Part shown: positions 15,909 through 23,814 of the stretch, in pieces
Position numbering within the stretch: the stretch's first letter is position 1
Layout: the number at the start of each line of letters is the position of its first letter
NCBI GenBank assembly: GCA_019683615.1
Contig: JADGIC010000003.1
Span: 1-48,587 of the forward strand
DNA: 48,587 nt
Reading direction: 5' to 3'
DNA from: Alicyclobacillaceae bacterium
GTDB taxonomy: Bacteria; Bacillota; Bacilli; Alicyclobacillales; Alicyclobacillaceae
The notes under the pieces: model-generated
The model's input: the letters and a program-made list of their open reading frames with translations, nothing else
Database searches by the model: none
Told to the model about the DNA's origin: nothing
Program-made: the position numbers and the translations under genes

Positions 15909-17654
15909 ATGGGCCACAAGGGCAAAGACCACCGCCAACTACCGCAACGGCGCGGAGGTAATGTGATCTCCATGCGGCTGGACGCAGCCTTCTTTCACGA
16001 ACGGGGCGTTCGATATCTCCAGCGCAACGACCTCAAGCGCGCGCTGAAGGCATTCCGCAAGACGGTCGAGTACGAGCCGGACAATCCTGTCAACCACTGC
16101 AATCTGGCCGGCGTTCTGTCGGAGTTGGGGGATTTCGAGGCGTCGAACGAAGTTTTGCTGCACATCCTGCGCAACCTCGACCCTTCGATGGCCGAATGCC
16201 AGTTTTATTTGGCGAACAACTACGCGAACATGGGCGAGTACGCCACGGCTGAAGAATACGTGTTGCGGTATTTGGACCAGGCGCCGGATGGTGAGTACGC
16301 CGCCGACGCGGAGGAAATGTTGGATGTCTTGCTGGACGAGTTTGGTGGTGGCAAGGCGTATGCCGAGTGGTCCGAGCGCCACCGTATACGCGAGCGGGCG
16401 CTGGCCGAACGCGACGGACGGCATTTGTTAGAACAAGGTCACTTTGAAGCAGCGGTCGAATGGCTCGAGCAGGTCATCGCACGCGAGCCGAACAACATTC
16501 CGGCCCGCAACAACCTGTCCTTGGCATACTACTACACAGGCCAGTACGACAAAGCGGTGGCGACGGCAGAGTCGGTCCTGTCGGAACACCCCCACAACGT
16601 GCATGCGATGTGCAATCTGGCCGTGTTTTCCGCCCAGCTTGGTTCGAGGGAACGCTTGCAGCAGTGCGTCGCTAAGCTCAAGAAGGTATTTCCCCTGCAC
16701 TATGATCAAGCGATGAAGGTTGGCACAACGCTGGGGCTGATTGGCGAACACGAGGCGGCGTTGGACCTGTTTGCGCGATTGGTCCGGGTGGCTGAGCGGG
16801 TTGACGCGGCGCTGATTCACTCGTTGGCTGCCGCAGCCGCGAACACCGGTAGGTTCGCGCAAGCGCGGCGCTGGTGGAAGGTGCTCAGCCATGAGCGCGA
16901 CATGGCCGAGGTCGCTCAATATTACCTGGAGTTGCTCAATCGTGCCGAGCAACAGGGGAAGCGGACGCTTCGGGCCAGCTACCAGAACGAACTCCCCCTG
17001 CACGTGCAATTGCAGCGGATGAAACGGCGCCTTCATGAAGGTGATTTGACCACGTGGCGGCAAGACCCTGTGATCCGGGCATCACTGTACTGGGGACTGC
17101 GGCACGGGGATGCGGATACGCGCCTGGCGGTGGTGCGCACGTTGGCTCTCATCGCGGACGAAGACGCCGTACAGGCGCTGCGCCTGTTCTTGAAACGGCC
17201 GGATGTGGATGGTTCGCTGCAGGCTGCAGCACTGTGCGCCCTGCGCATGGCGGGATGCCGCGGCCGCGTCGACATTCACCAGGGTGGGGCGTTGGCGACG
17301 GTCCGCATGAGCGATCTGCCGAATGACCTCATCTTGTCGGTGGACCCGGCCTGGGAAGCGGTATGGGAGTTGGCGCAGCGCGGCCTGCGCGAGACGGGAC
17401 ATGCGCGCTTTACAGGCGCCGCGAAACGGATGTGGATCCGGTTTTTGCAACGCCAGTTTTTGCAGTCGGAGTTGCGCATTGCCCGCCCGGAGGTGTGGGC
17501 GGCGGGGCTGGTGTACGCAGTGGTGAAGGGGCAGCGTGCCACGGTACGCCAACGCGATGTGGCCGACCTTTTCCAAGTGTCCGCGTCTTCGGTGAGCAAG
17601 GTGGCAGTGCGCCTGTGGGGTGCTGTCGACCAGGGAGGGGATCATCTGTCTTGA
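15909..17654 (+). CDS. TPR-repeat protein with HTH-like C-terminus
   Basis: A large soluble protein (581 residues from ATG 15909) of unknown specific role. The N-terminal half holds several tetratricopeptide repeats (for example DLKRALKAFRKTVEYEPDNP and NIPARNNLSLAYYYTGQYDK), a fold used for protein binding. The centre is helical and partly HEAT-like (TRLAVVRTLALIADEDAVQALRLFL). The last 50 residues contain QRDVADLFQVSASSVSKVAVRLW, which has the shape of a helix-turn-helix seen at the end of some Bacillales TPR proteins. ATG 15909 has GGGGGTGG upstream; GTG 15963, after CGGAGG, is a good alternative. No signal peptide or membrane segment is seen. It may be an adaptor or regulator. Confidence 0.82.
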   Translation: MGHKGKDHRQLPQRRGGNVISMRLDAAFFHERGVRYLQRNDLKRALKAFRKTVEYEPDNPVNHCNLAGVLSELGDFEASNEVLLHILRNLDPSMAECQFYLANNYANMGEYATAEEYVLRYLDQAPDGEYAADAEEMLDVLLDEFGGGKAYAEWSERHRIRERALAERDGRHLLEQGHFEAAVEWLEQVIAREPNNIPARNNLSLAYYYTGQYDKAVATAESVLSEHPHNVHAMCNLAVFSAQLGSRERLQQCVAKLKKVFPLHYDQAMKVGTTLGLIGEHEAALDLFARLVRVAERVDAALIHSLAAAAANTGRFAQARRWWKVLSHERDMAEVAQYYLELLNRAEQQGKRTLRASYQNELPLHVQLQRMKRRLHEGDLTTWRQDPVIRASLYWGLRHGDADTRLAVVRTLALIADEDAVQALRLFLKRPDVDGSLQAAALCALRMAGCRGRVDIHQGGALATVRMSDLPNDLILSVDPAWEAVWELAQRGLRETGHARFTGAAKRMWIRFLQRQFLQSELRIARPEVWAAGLVYAVVKGQRATVRQRDVADLFQVSASSVSKVAVRLWGAVDQGGDHLS

Positions 17655-17766
17655 CAGCACATTGGGCGTCACAGATCTTTCAATGCCATGTAATCTGAAT
17701 GAAACAAACTGGTCTTACGATAAAGGCACATCACATTTGACCCCCTTTGATATATATCTCAACTTG

Positions 17767-17795
17767 GGCGTCCGTTGTCGGGCGCCTCTTTTTTT
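17767..17795 (+). terminator. intrinsic terminator after the TPR-protein gene
   Basis: Stem GGCGTCCG/CGGGCGCC (8 bp, one G-U), loop TTGT, then a T-rich run ending in seven T at 17789-17795. Typical rho-independent terminator, 112 bases after the TPR gene stop. Confidence 0.85.
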
Positions 17796-17805
17796 GCCCG
17801 CGCCG

Positions 17806-17859
17806 GCCGTGCTATGCTACCCGTAGCAGTTCGCCGTGCAATGCTACCCGTAGCAGTTC
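17806..17859. repeat. 27-bp tandem repeat containing a 14-bp palindrome
   Basis: Two adjacent 27-bp copies (17806-17832 and 17833-17859) differ at one base (T or A). Each contains TGCTACCCGTAGCA, a palindrome with perfect 6-bp arms around CC. The pair lies between the terminator and the ROK start, 58 bases before GTG 17917, so it may be a double operator; this is inference. Confidence 0.85.
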
Positions 17860-17916
17860 AAGGTTCCGCGGCTGACGTCGGTTGGGGGCAGGGTTGTGGT
17901 GCAAGGAGGCGGTTTT

Positions 17917-18861
17917 GTGGCCTGGTTAGGCGTGGACGTCGGCGGAACCCAGGTGAAGACGGCGATGGTCGCTTCCAGCGGGCAAATTCTCAACAAGCGG
18001 TCGTTTGATACCCCTCCGGCGTCAGGCGTGGAACAGCTTTGTGCGTGTCTGAATGAAGCTTTGCGACAACATTTGGCGGCAACCGGGCTGCGGGAGGCGA
18101 ACGTGGCGGGCGCGGGGGTCGGCATACCGGGGTTTCTCGACGTCGACCGCGGGGTCGTCGTGGAGGCGGTTAACCTGGGATGGAGAGATGTCCCCCTGGT
18201 AGCGGAGCTGGAACGCGTGCTGGGCCTTCCTGTGGCGATTGAAAACGACGCCAACCTGGCTGCGTTGGGCGAGGCTTGGACGGGGGCGGGCCGCGGTACC
18301 TATTCGGTATTGTGTGTCACGGTGGGAACCGGTGTCGGCGGCGGCATTGTGATTGGCGGGCGCTTGTACCGGGGAGTGAACGGCATGGCTGGTGAGATTG
18401 GCCACCTGGTCGTCAACCGCGACGGTTTGCCCTGCAATTGCGGAAAGCGCGGCTGTTTGGAGACGGTCGCGTCTGCCAGCGCCATCGTCAGGGCTGCTCG
18501 CGACATGCAGGCTCAGGGTCGCTTGGCCGCAGGGGTCGCGATTGAGGGGGCGCGGGAGGTGTTTGAACTGGCAGCCGCCGGCCACGAGGCTGCCCGCGCG
18601 ATTGTCAACGAGGCGGGCCATTGGCTCGGTTACGGCTTGGCGCTGTGTGCGGACACGCTGAACCCGGATGCGATTGTCGTCGCGGGTGGGGTATCGAAGG
18701 CGCGCGAGGCGTGGCTGCGGCCTGTCCGGGACGCCTTTGCCGCCTATGCACTGCCGCGCACTCGCGCAGCCGCACGCTTGACGTTGGCCGCGTTGGCCAA
18801 CGACGCCGGGGTCATCGGGGCGGCTCGGCTGATTGCGCAGCAGCTGGGGGCCGCGGAGTGA
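17917..18861 (+). CDS. ROK-family sugar kinase (glucokinase-like)
   Basis: A 314-residue ROK kinase, most like Bacillales glucokinase, which phosphorylates glucose to glucose-6-phosphate with ATP in the cytoplasm. Visible are the phosphate-binding LGVDVGGTQVKTAMV near the start, the sugar-binding ENDANLAALGEAW with catalytic Asp, GEIGH, the zinc motif CNCGKRGCLE, and the late glycine-rich NPDAIVVAGGVSK. No N-terminal helix-turn-helix is present, so it is a kinase rather than a ROK repressor. GTG 17917 is supported by AAGGAGG seven bases upstream. It stands 30 bases before rapZ and may head the rapZ-yvcK-whiA-crh operon. Confidence 0.92.
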   Translation: MAWLGVDVGGTQVKTAMVASSGQILNKRSFDTPPASGVEQLCACLNEALRQHLAATGLREANVAGAGVGIPGFLDVDRGVVVEAVNLGWRDVPLVAELERVLGLPVAIENDANLAALGEAWTGAGRGTYSVLCVTVGTGVGGGIVIGGRLYRGVNGMAGEIGHLVVNRDGLPCNCGKRGCLETVASASAIVRAARDMQAQGRLAAGVAIEGAREVFELAAAGHEAARAIVNEAGHWLGYGLALCADTLNPDAIVVAGGVSKAREAWLRPVRDAFAAYALPRTRAAARLTLAALANDAGVIGAARLIAQQLGAAE

Positions 18862-18891
18862 CCGGGAGGTCCGGAAAGAGGGTGGGAGGTC

Positions 18892-19764
18892 GTGGCGGCC
18901 GTGTTTGAGATCCTGATTATCACGGGTCTGTCGGGTGCTGGCAAGACGGTGGCGATGCGGGCGCTGGAGGACATCGGGTATTTTTGCGTCGACAACCTGC
19001 CGCCAGCCCTCATTCCAAAGTTCGTCGAACTGGCCAAGCAGTCGGGCGGTTCGCTGCGTCGCGTGGCGATGGCGTGTGACCTTCGCGGCGGCGCATTGTT
19101 TCAGCCGCTGACCGACACCGTCCGCGCGCTGCGCAGGTTGCCCGACATTCGCCTGCAGGTGGTCTTTTTGGAGGCGGACGACGAGACGCTTGTCCGGCGG
19201 TATAAGGAAACGCGGCGCCGCCACCCGTTCGTCGACGGAGCCCGGCTGCTGGACGGCATCCAGGCCGAGCGGCGCGTGCTTGCCGACGTCTGGCAGGAAG
19301 CGGACGTGGTCATTGACACCAGTTTGCTGACACCCTCCCAGCTGAAGCAGGAGATTGTGCAGCGCTTTTCCCACCTCAACCGGAAACTGCCGGTGCACAT
19401 CATCTCGTTTGGGTTCAAGTACGGGATTCCCATTGATGCTGACATGATATTTGACGTTCGCTTCTTGCCGAACCCGCACTACGTCGATTCGCTGCGGCCG
19501 TACTCCGGAGAGGACGACGCGGTTTACTCGTACGTGATGCAGTGGCCGGCCACCCAGGAGTTTCTGCGGCGAACGGAAGACTTGATTCGGTTCTTGATTC
19601 CTGAATTCGTAAAGGAAGGAAAGAGCCAACTGGTCATCGGCGTCGGCTGCACGGGTGGCCGGCACCGTTCCGTGGCCATCGCACGTCATCTGTACGACAG
19701 CGTGCGGTCCGAGGCAGAGGCCCACTTGGTCCACCGGGATCGGCACCGGGAGGGTTGCCATTGA
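18892..19764 (+). CDS. rapZ: RNase adapter RapZ / YvcJ nucleotide-binding protein
   Basis: A 290-residue P-loop protein of the RapZ/YvcJ family. Walker A is GLSGAGKT (residues 12-19), followed by the family signature ALEDIGYFCVDNLPPALIPKF; the C-terminal half contains SFGFKYGIPIDADMIFDVRFLPNP and the IGVGCTGGRHRSVAIA loop. In enteric bacteria RapZ senses glucosamine-6-phosphate and directs GlmZ RNA decay; the Bacillus YvcJ hydrolyses GTP and its role is less clear. GTG 18892 starts the frame, but GTG 18901 has better spacing from GGGAGG. It overlaps yvcK by TTGA, as in the usual yvcJ-yvcK-yvcL order. Confidence 0.95.
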   Translation: MAAVFEILIITGLSGAGKTVAMRALEDIGYFCVDNLPPALIPKFVELAKQSGGSLRRVAMACDLRGGALFQPLTDTVRALRRLPDIRLQVVFLEADDETLVRRYKETRRRHPFVDGARLLDGIQAERRVLADVWQEADVVIDTSLLTPSQLKQEIVQRFSHLNRKLPVHIISFGFKYGIPIDADMIFDVRFLPNPHYVDSLRPYSGEDDAVYSYVMQWPATQEFLRRTEDLIRFLIPEFVKEGKSQLVIGVGCTGGRHRSVAIARHLYDSVRSEAEAHLVHRDRHREGCH

Positions 19765-20918
19765 AACAGTGGTGGTTGTTGGCGTGGACCATCGGCTGCT
19801 TCGGATGTGGCATTCTCGCCGGGACCCTTGGCATTGCCCGCTGGCAGGGGGCGCTCGGGGCCACGGTGCTGGGCTTGGCCATGGTGCTGTTGGCCATCGG
19901 GTGGTGGCGCGAAATCATGGAAGTCCGGCGCAAGGTGAAAGTCTTGCAGCGGCGGCCCCGTATCGTAGCCGTGGGCGGCGGCACCGGTCTGTCCGTGGTG
20001 CTCAGAGGATTGAAAGAATTCGAAGTGGACCTCACGGCTGTGGTGACGGTGGCCGACGACGGGGGGAGTTCTGGCCGCCTGCGCAACGAGTTCGCCATGC
20101 CCCCGCCGGGAGACATCCGCAACTGCCTTGTTGCTTTGGCTGACACGGAGCCGTTGCTTGAGCGCCTGTTGCAGTTTCGCTTTCCCGCCGGGGAGGGATT
20201 GGCCGGCCACAGTTTTGGCAACCTGTTTCTGGCGGCCATGACTCACATCATGGGCGACTTCGAATCGGCCATCCGGGAGACCAGCCGCGTTTTGGCTGTG
20301 CGCGGCCGGGTTCTGCCGGCGGTGCGGGACATCGTGACCCTGCGCGCGGTGATGGAGGACGGCACGGTCGTCGAGGGAGAGTCGAACATCCCCGCGGCGC
20401 GCAAACGGGTTCGGCGGGTGGAGTTGGTGCCGCGTGACACCGTGCCGCTCCCGGAGGTCCTGGAGGCGATTCGCGAGGCGGACGCCATTGTTGTCGGCCC
20501 GGGAAGTTTGTACACCAGTGTACTGCCCAACCTGTTGGTGCCGGGCATGGCGGAAGCGATTGCCTCCAGCCCCGCCAAGAAGATATACATTTGCAACGTG
20601 ATGACACAGCCTGGCGAAACGGACTCGTTCACGGCTGCGCAACACGTCGAGGTCATTTACGATCACGTCGGCCGGCGGCTGTTTGACTACATCTTGGTGA
20701 ACGCAGCCTCCCTTCCGCCGGAGGCGTTGGAGAAATACCAGACCCAGCAGTCGTATCCGGTGCTGGTCGACATGGAGGCGCTGGGCCGGCTCGGACTGCG
20801 TGTGATTGCGCGGGACTTTGTCCATTATGCGACGTACGCGCGCCACGACAGCCGGTTGCTGGCGGAGCAGATTGTGAGCCTCATCGGTTACGAGCGGCAG
20901 AATCCGACCCGCGGGTGA
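19761..20918 (+). CDS. yvcK: YvcK/GlmR family UDP-sugar-binding regulator
   Basis: A 385-residue protein with the YvcK/CofD-like fold (RIVAVGGGTGLSVVLRGLKEFEVDLTAVVTVADDGGSSGRLR; NCLVALAD; HSFGNLFLAAM; VGPGSLYTSVLPNL). In Bacillus it binds UDP-GlcNAc, stimulates GlmS and is needed for growth on gluconeogenic carbon sources. Compared with the roughly 317-residue B. subtilis protein, this one has an added N-terminus with two predicted membrane helices (about residues 5-25 and 30-48), so it may be membrane-tethered. TTG 19761 is chosen because GGGAGGG lies six bases upstream; it overlaps the rapZ stop. It overlaps the region before whiA closely. Confidence 0.94.
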   Translation: MKQWWLLAWTIGCFGCGILAGTLGIARWQGALGATVLGLAMVLLAIGWWREIMEVRRKVKVLQRRPRIVAVGGGTGLSVVLRGLKEFEVDLTAVVTVADDGGSSGRLRNEFAMPPPGDIRNCLVALADTEPLLERLLQFRFPAGEGLAGHSFGNLFLAAMTHIMGDFESAIRETSRVLAVRGRVLPAVRDIVTLRAVMEDGTVVEGESNIPAARKRVRRVELVPRDTVPLPEVLEAIREADAIVVGPGSLYTSVLPNLLVPGMAEAIASSPAKKIYICNVMTQPGETDSFTAAQHVEVIYDHVGRRLFDYILVNAASLPPEALEKYQTQQSYPVLVDMEALGRLGLRVIARDFVHYATYARHDSRLLAEQIVSLIGYERQNPTRG

Positions 20919-20938
20919 CCGCCCAAGGAGGTGTCACG

Positions 20939-21877
20939 GTGTCGTTTGCGGCCCAGACCAAAAAGGAACTCACTCTGCTGCAGGATCCACCGTGCTGCAT
21001 TCGGGCAGAGCTGGAGGCGATTCTCGCGTTCAACGGTGCCCTCCGCCAGGTGGAGGGGCGGCGAGTGCTGGAGGTTGAAACGGAAAACGTCGCCACAGCT
21101 CGGCGGATTTACACCGGGCTGAAGTCACAATTCGGAGTGCATCCCGAGGTCGTGGTACGCAAGAAGATGCGCTTGAAAAAGAACAACGTGTACGCCTTGC
21201 GGTTGACCGACTTGGAGGCTGACGGGGTGCTGGGATCGCTGGGATGGCAGGCACCGGATGCTGCGGGTGCACTCGCACCGAGTTTTCCGACAGGGCGCAA
21301 GCCGTGTTGCCGGCGGGCATGGCTGCGTGGCGCGTTTCTCGCTGCCGGTTCTGTGAACGACCCGGGCAGCGCTTCCTACCACCTGGAAATCACCGCTGCA
21401 AGCCGAGCGCTCGCTGAACAGGCACGGTCCCTGATGAACCGCGGCTATGGTCTGCACGCGAAACAGATCCAGCGCAAGAAGGGGTACGTGGTATACCTGA
21501 AGGAGGGTGAGAAGATTGTCGAGTTCCTCAGCATCATCGGGGCTCATCAAGCCTTGTTGAAGTTCGAGGACGTCCGCATCCTGAAGGACATGCGCAACCA
21601 GGTCAACCGGTTGGTGAATTGCGAGACGGCCAACATGAACAAGGCCATCGGCGCCGCGGTGCGGCAAATGGAGACGATTCAGTTCATCGATGAACATCTG
21701 GGACTCCACAACCTGCCTGCGCACCTCCGTGAAGCGGCGGAACTCCGGCTCCGTTACCCGGACGTGAACCTGCAGGAGTTGACCGCTCGCATGCCGCATA
21801 AGGTCAGCAAATCCGGGCTGAACCACCGGTTTCGCAGACTGGAACAAATCGCGGAGAGCCTGCGCAAAGGCGGTTGA
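20939..21877 (+). CDS. whiA: WhiA-family DNA-binding regulator
   Basis: A 312-residue WhiA protein (YvcL), with a LAGLIDADG-homing-endonuclease-like N-terminal domain (SFAAQTKKELTLL ... CCIRAELEAILAFNGAL; CCRRAWLRGAFLAAGSVNDP) and a C-terminal helix-turn-helix (NLQELTARMPHKVSKSGLNHRFRRLEQIA). It governs sporulation septation in Streptomyces and affects cell division and chromosome segregation in Bacillus. GTG 20939 follows AAGGAGG by seven bases; the longer frame begins inside yvcK. No residues diagnostic of endonuclease activity are retained in this family, so a DNA-binding role is expected. Confidence 0.95.
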   Translation: MSFAAQTKKELTLLQDPPCCIRAELEAILAFNGALRQVEGRRVLEVETENVATARRIYTGLKSQFGVHPEVVVRKKMRLKKNNVYALRLTDLEADGVLGSLGWQAPDAAGALAPSFPTGRKPCCRRAWLRGAFLAAGSVNDPGSASYHLEITAASRALAEQARSLMNRGYGLHAKQIQRKKGYVVYLKEGEKIVEFLSIIGAHQALLKFEDVRILKDMRNQVNRLVNCETANMNKAIGAAVRQMETIQFIDEHLGLHNLPAHLREAAELRLRYPDVNLQELTARMPHKVSKSGLNHRFRRLEQIAESLRKGG

Positions 21878-21882
21878 ACGCG

Positions 21883-21891
21883 TGTTATACT
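21883..21891 (+). promoter_or_regulatory. extended -10 element before crh
   Basis: TGTTATACT at 21883-21891, just after the whiA stop, fits an extended -10 (TGn-TATACT). No good -35 is visible. It could give crh a transcript independent of the upstream operon. Confidence 0.45.
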
Positions 21892-21934
21892 GAGAGCAAC
21901 TTGGGTGACCAGCACCGGAGGAGGGCATCGGTCA

Positions 21935-22192
21935 ATGGTGGAGCAGAAGGTCGTGGTCCGTCTCCGCTCGGGGTTGTTGGCACGGCCGGCGGCGCTGTTT
22001 GTGCAAGAGGCCAACCGGTTTTCTTGCGACACGTTTGTGGAAAAGGACGGCAAGGAAGTCAACGCGAAGAGTATTATGGGGATCATGTCGTTGGCCATCG
22101 CCCATGGTCAAGAGATCACGATTCGCGCGCAGGGGTCGGACGCCGAAGAGGCGGTGCGGCGCTTGACGGAAATGGTCACAAAGGAAGACTGA
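21935..22192 (+). CDS. crh: Crh, HPr-like catabolite-repression protein
   Basis: An 85-residue HPr-fold protein, the exact length of B. subtilis Crh. It keeps the regulatory Ser46 in NAKSIMG, the target of HPr kinase, and the VEKDGKEVNAKS region. The catalytic His15 of true HPr is replaced by Leu (SGLLARPAA), where B. subtilis Crh has Gln, so it cannot carry phosphate in the sugar phosphotransferase system. Seryl-phosphorylated Crh is a co-repressor with CcpA. ATG 21935 follows GGAGGAGG by ten bases. The position after whiA is the conserved yvcJ-yvcK-yvcL-crh order. Confidence 0.93.
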   Translation: MVEQKVVVRLRSGLLARPAALFVQEANRFSCDTFVEKDGKEVNAKSIMGIMSLAIAHGQEITIRAQGSDAEEAVRRLTEMVTKED

Positions 22193-22290
22193 TGGCGCCG
22201 ATGGGCTATCTTGAGGCGGTCTGACGGACATCGCCGGAGCGCGCGGTTCCGCCGCGGGTGCAGCGGCCGCAGGCTGACCGGTTCTGGTTC

Positions 22291-22337
22291 TGTCCCGCTG
22301 GTTGCGTACATACACTGGCAGTGACAGCGGCGGGACA
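22291..22337. repeat. 8-bp inverted repeat upstream of the membrane-protein gene
   Basis: TGTCCCGC (22291-22298) and GCGGGACA (22330-22337) are perfect inverted repeats, with a small hairpin CACTGGCAGTG between them. They lie 21 bases before GTG 22359 and could form a leader structure or operator. Confidence 0.4.
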
Positions 22338-22358
22338 TTGTCAGCTGGGGGGAGCCCA

Positions 22359-22994
22359 GTGCAGAGCCGATTCCGGGCAAATCCAGGCCGGCGCCGGTGG
22401 ACGTGGGCGTTGTTGGCGTCGGCAGTGGCTGCGGCGATGGTCGGGGGCTTCGAGCTGTACCGCGTGGTGGTCCCGTTTGAGCCGAAGAATCCGCTTTGGC
22501 GCGAGGCGACGATCGGTGAACGCGTGATCGACAACTGGCAGTATGAGGGGTTGAACGAGGAAGGCTATCTGAAGTTCTACAACGAGGGTCAGACCGTTCT
22601 TCTGCCGCCCAGTGCACATCTGTTCGGCGCAGACGGGAAATTCGTCGTCATTGAGGAATACAGCCCGAATTCCCTGACGTTCGCCGAGCCGTACGATGCG
22701 GTGCCGCTGAGCTGGATTTTGGCAGCGATGTTGACCGTCGCACCGGGGATTTGGCTGCTTGTACGGCGCCTGCGCCGCCGCACGTTGCAGCGCTTCCGGA
22801 CCCCGGCAGGTGTGGGACGCCGGCCCATCAACCGGGGATTCGCTGCCGGCGGCGGACGCCGCGCCGAATGGGTGGGAAAGCCGTCCCGGCCGTGGCGGAG
22901 GCCGGCTTTATTCGGGTTGCGCCGGAGGATTGTCGCCCGGCGGCCGTCTCACGCGCCTGGACGATTTCGCCCGAAGCCCGGCCGGCGCCGTTGA
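22359..22994 (+). CDS. hypothetical membrane protein with two helices and basic tail
   Basis: No named family recognised. The protein has 211 residues: a short basic N-terminus, one membrane helix (about residues 14-34), an outside region of about 80 residues, a second helix (LSWILAAMLTVAPGIWLLV) and a long Arg/Gly/Pro-rich cytoplasmic tail. GTG 22359 is chosen since GGGGGGAG is four bases upstream and removes a low-complexity lead. The topology is confident, the function unknown. The very basic tail could bind nucleic acid or lipid head groups, which is speculation. Confidence 0.6.
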   Translation: MQSRFRANPGRRRWTWALLASAVAAAMVGGFELYRVVVPFEPKNPLWREATIGERVIDNWQYEGLNEEGYLKFYNEGQTVLLPPSAHLFGADGKFVVIEEYSPNSLTFAEPYDAVPLSWILAAMLTVAPGIWLLVRRLRRRTLQRFRTPAGVGRRPINRGFAAGGGRRAEWVGKPSRPWRRPALFGLRRRIVARRPSHAPGRFRPKPGRRR

Positions 22995-23237
22995 TTCGGC
23001 CTCCTCCTGGTCTTTCGGAATCCAGTCACCTTCACACCTCGCTCTTCGTGTCAGGTCATCTGCCGTGTCTCCTCTGGCCGGCGTTTCGGGGCCTGCTTCC
23101 CTGCCGCGTGCTGGTTTGAAAATGTGATACCATATAGGCGTTGGACGAGTATCCGGCGGAGTTGCGGATGGCTTGCTCGCCGCCGGCAACGCAAGCAAGT
23201 GCGCTTTCGACCCTTGGAAGGGGTGACCATTCGCCGC

Positions 23238-23753
23238 ATGGCGTTACGTCCTGGCCGTGTGCAACAAATTCACAAGCGAGAGGAACGCGGCATTGATCGG
23301 AGCATGGAGCCGTTTCGTATTGACAAGCTGTTGCGGCGCCCGGGACTGATTGTAATTCAGAGGCCCGCTTTTGAGGCGGGTTACACGCAACACCTGCGGG
23401 AAATTTACCCGTACTGGGGCATCGGTGTCAGCACCTGTATCAACGATGGGGTGCCGGTGAAACATCCGCGGCTTCGGTTCGACCATTACGTCGACTTGGT
23501 GAAGGTGTGGGAGGATCAGGAATACATCTACATTGAGGACATGTACGTGGACGTGTTGTTGTACGAGCGTTCATCGTATCACATCATCGACCTCGATGAG
23601 TTCGGGGAGGCTATTTTCGAGCACCAGTTGAGTTCGGCGGAAGCAAAACGGGTGATGGAGAACACGCAGCGCTTCGTCGACTCGTTCAAACGCAGCAAGT
23701 TGTCGTACAACGTGTGGAAGCAAAAATACGGAATGCGCCGCCGGCGGCCGTGA
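23238..23753 (+). CDS. DUF402 (FomD/Ntdp-like) domain protein
   Basis: A DUF402 protein of about 171 residues from ATG 23238. Family traits are YPYWGIGVSTCINDGVPVKHPRLRFDHYVDLV, then DQEYIYIEDMYVDVLLY, then SYHIIDLDEFGEAI, and a helical C-terminus. Members of this superfamily hydrolyse nucleoside di- or triphosphates or cytidylyl intermediates using metal-bound Asp residues; several conserved Asp residues are present here (IEDMYVD, DLDEFGEA). The substrate is unknown. The start is uncertain: ATG 23238 has AAGGGGTGA upstream, while ATG 23304 would leave a more typical N-terminus. A second, more distant DUF402 gene lies at 33820. Confidence 0.82.
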   Translation: MALRPGRVQQIHKREERGIDRSMEPFRIDKLLRRPGLIVIQRPAFEAGYTQHLREIYPYWGIGVSTCINDGVPVKHPRLRFDHYVDLVKVWEDQEYIYIEDMYVDVLLYERSSYHIIDLDEFGEAIFEHQLSSAEAKRVMENTQRFVDSFKRSKLSYNVWKQKYGMRRRRP

Positions 23754-23814
23754 AGACCGCGCAGACTCGCGAACTCGGTGAGGCAGCAGCAAGCACCAGG
23801 GAGGAGTGAGGTGG

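Noticed and set aside
18022-19761. 579-residue antisense frame opposite the ROK gene and rapZ
   Set aside because: Shadow of two recognised genes with no family features.
21935-22192. ptsH (true HPr phosphocarrier)
   Set aside because: Position 15 is Leu rather than His, and the length and location match Crh.
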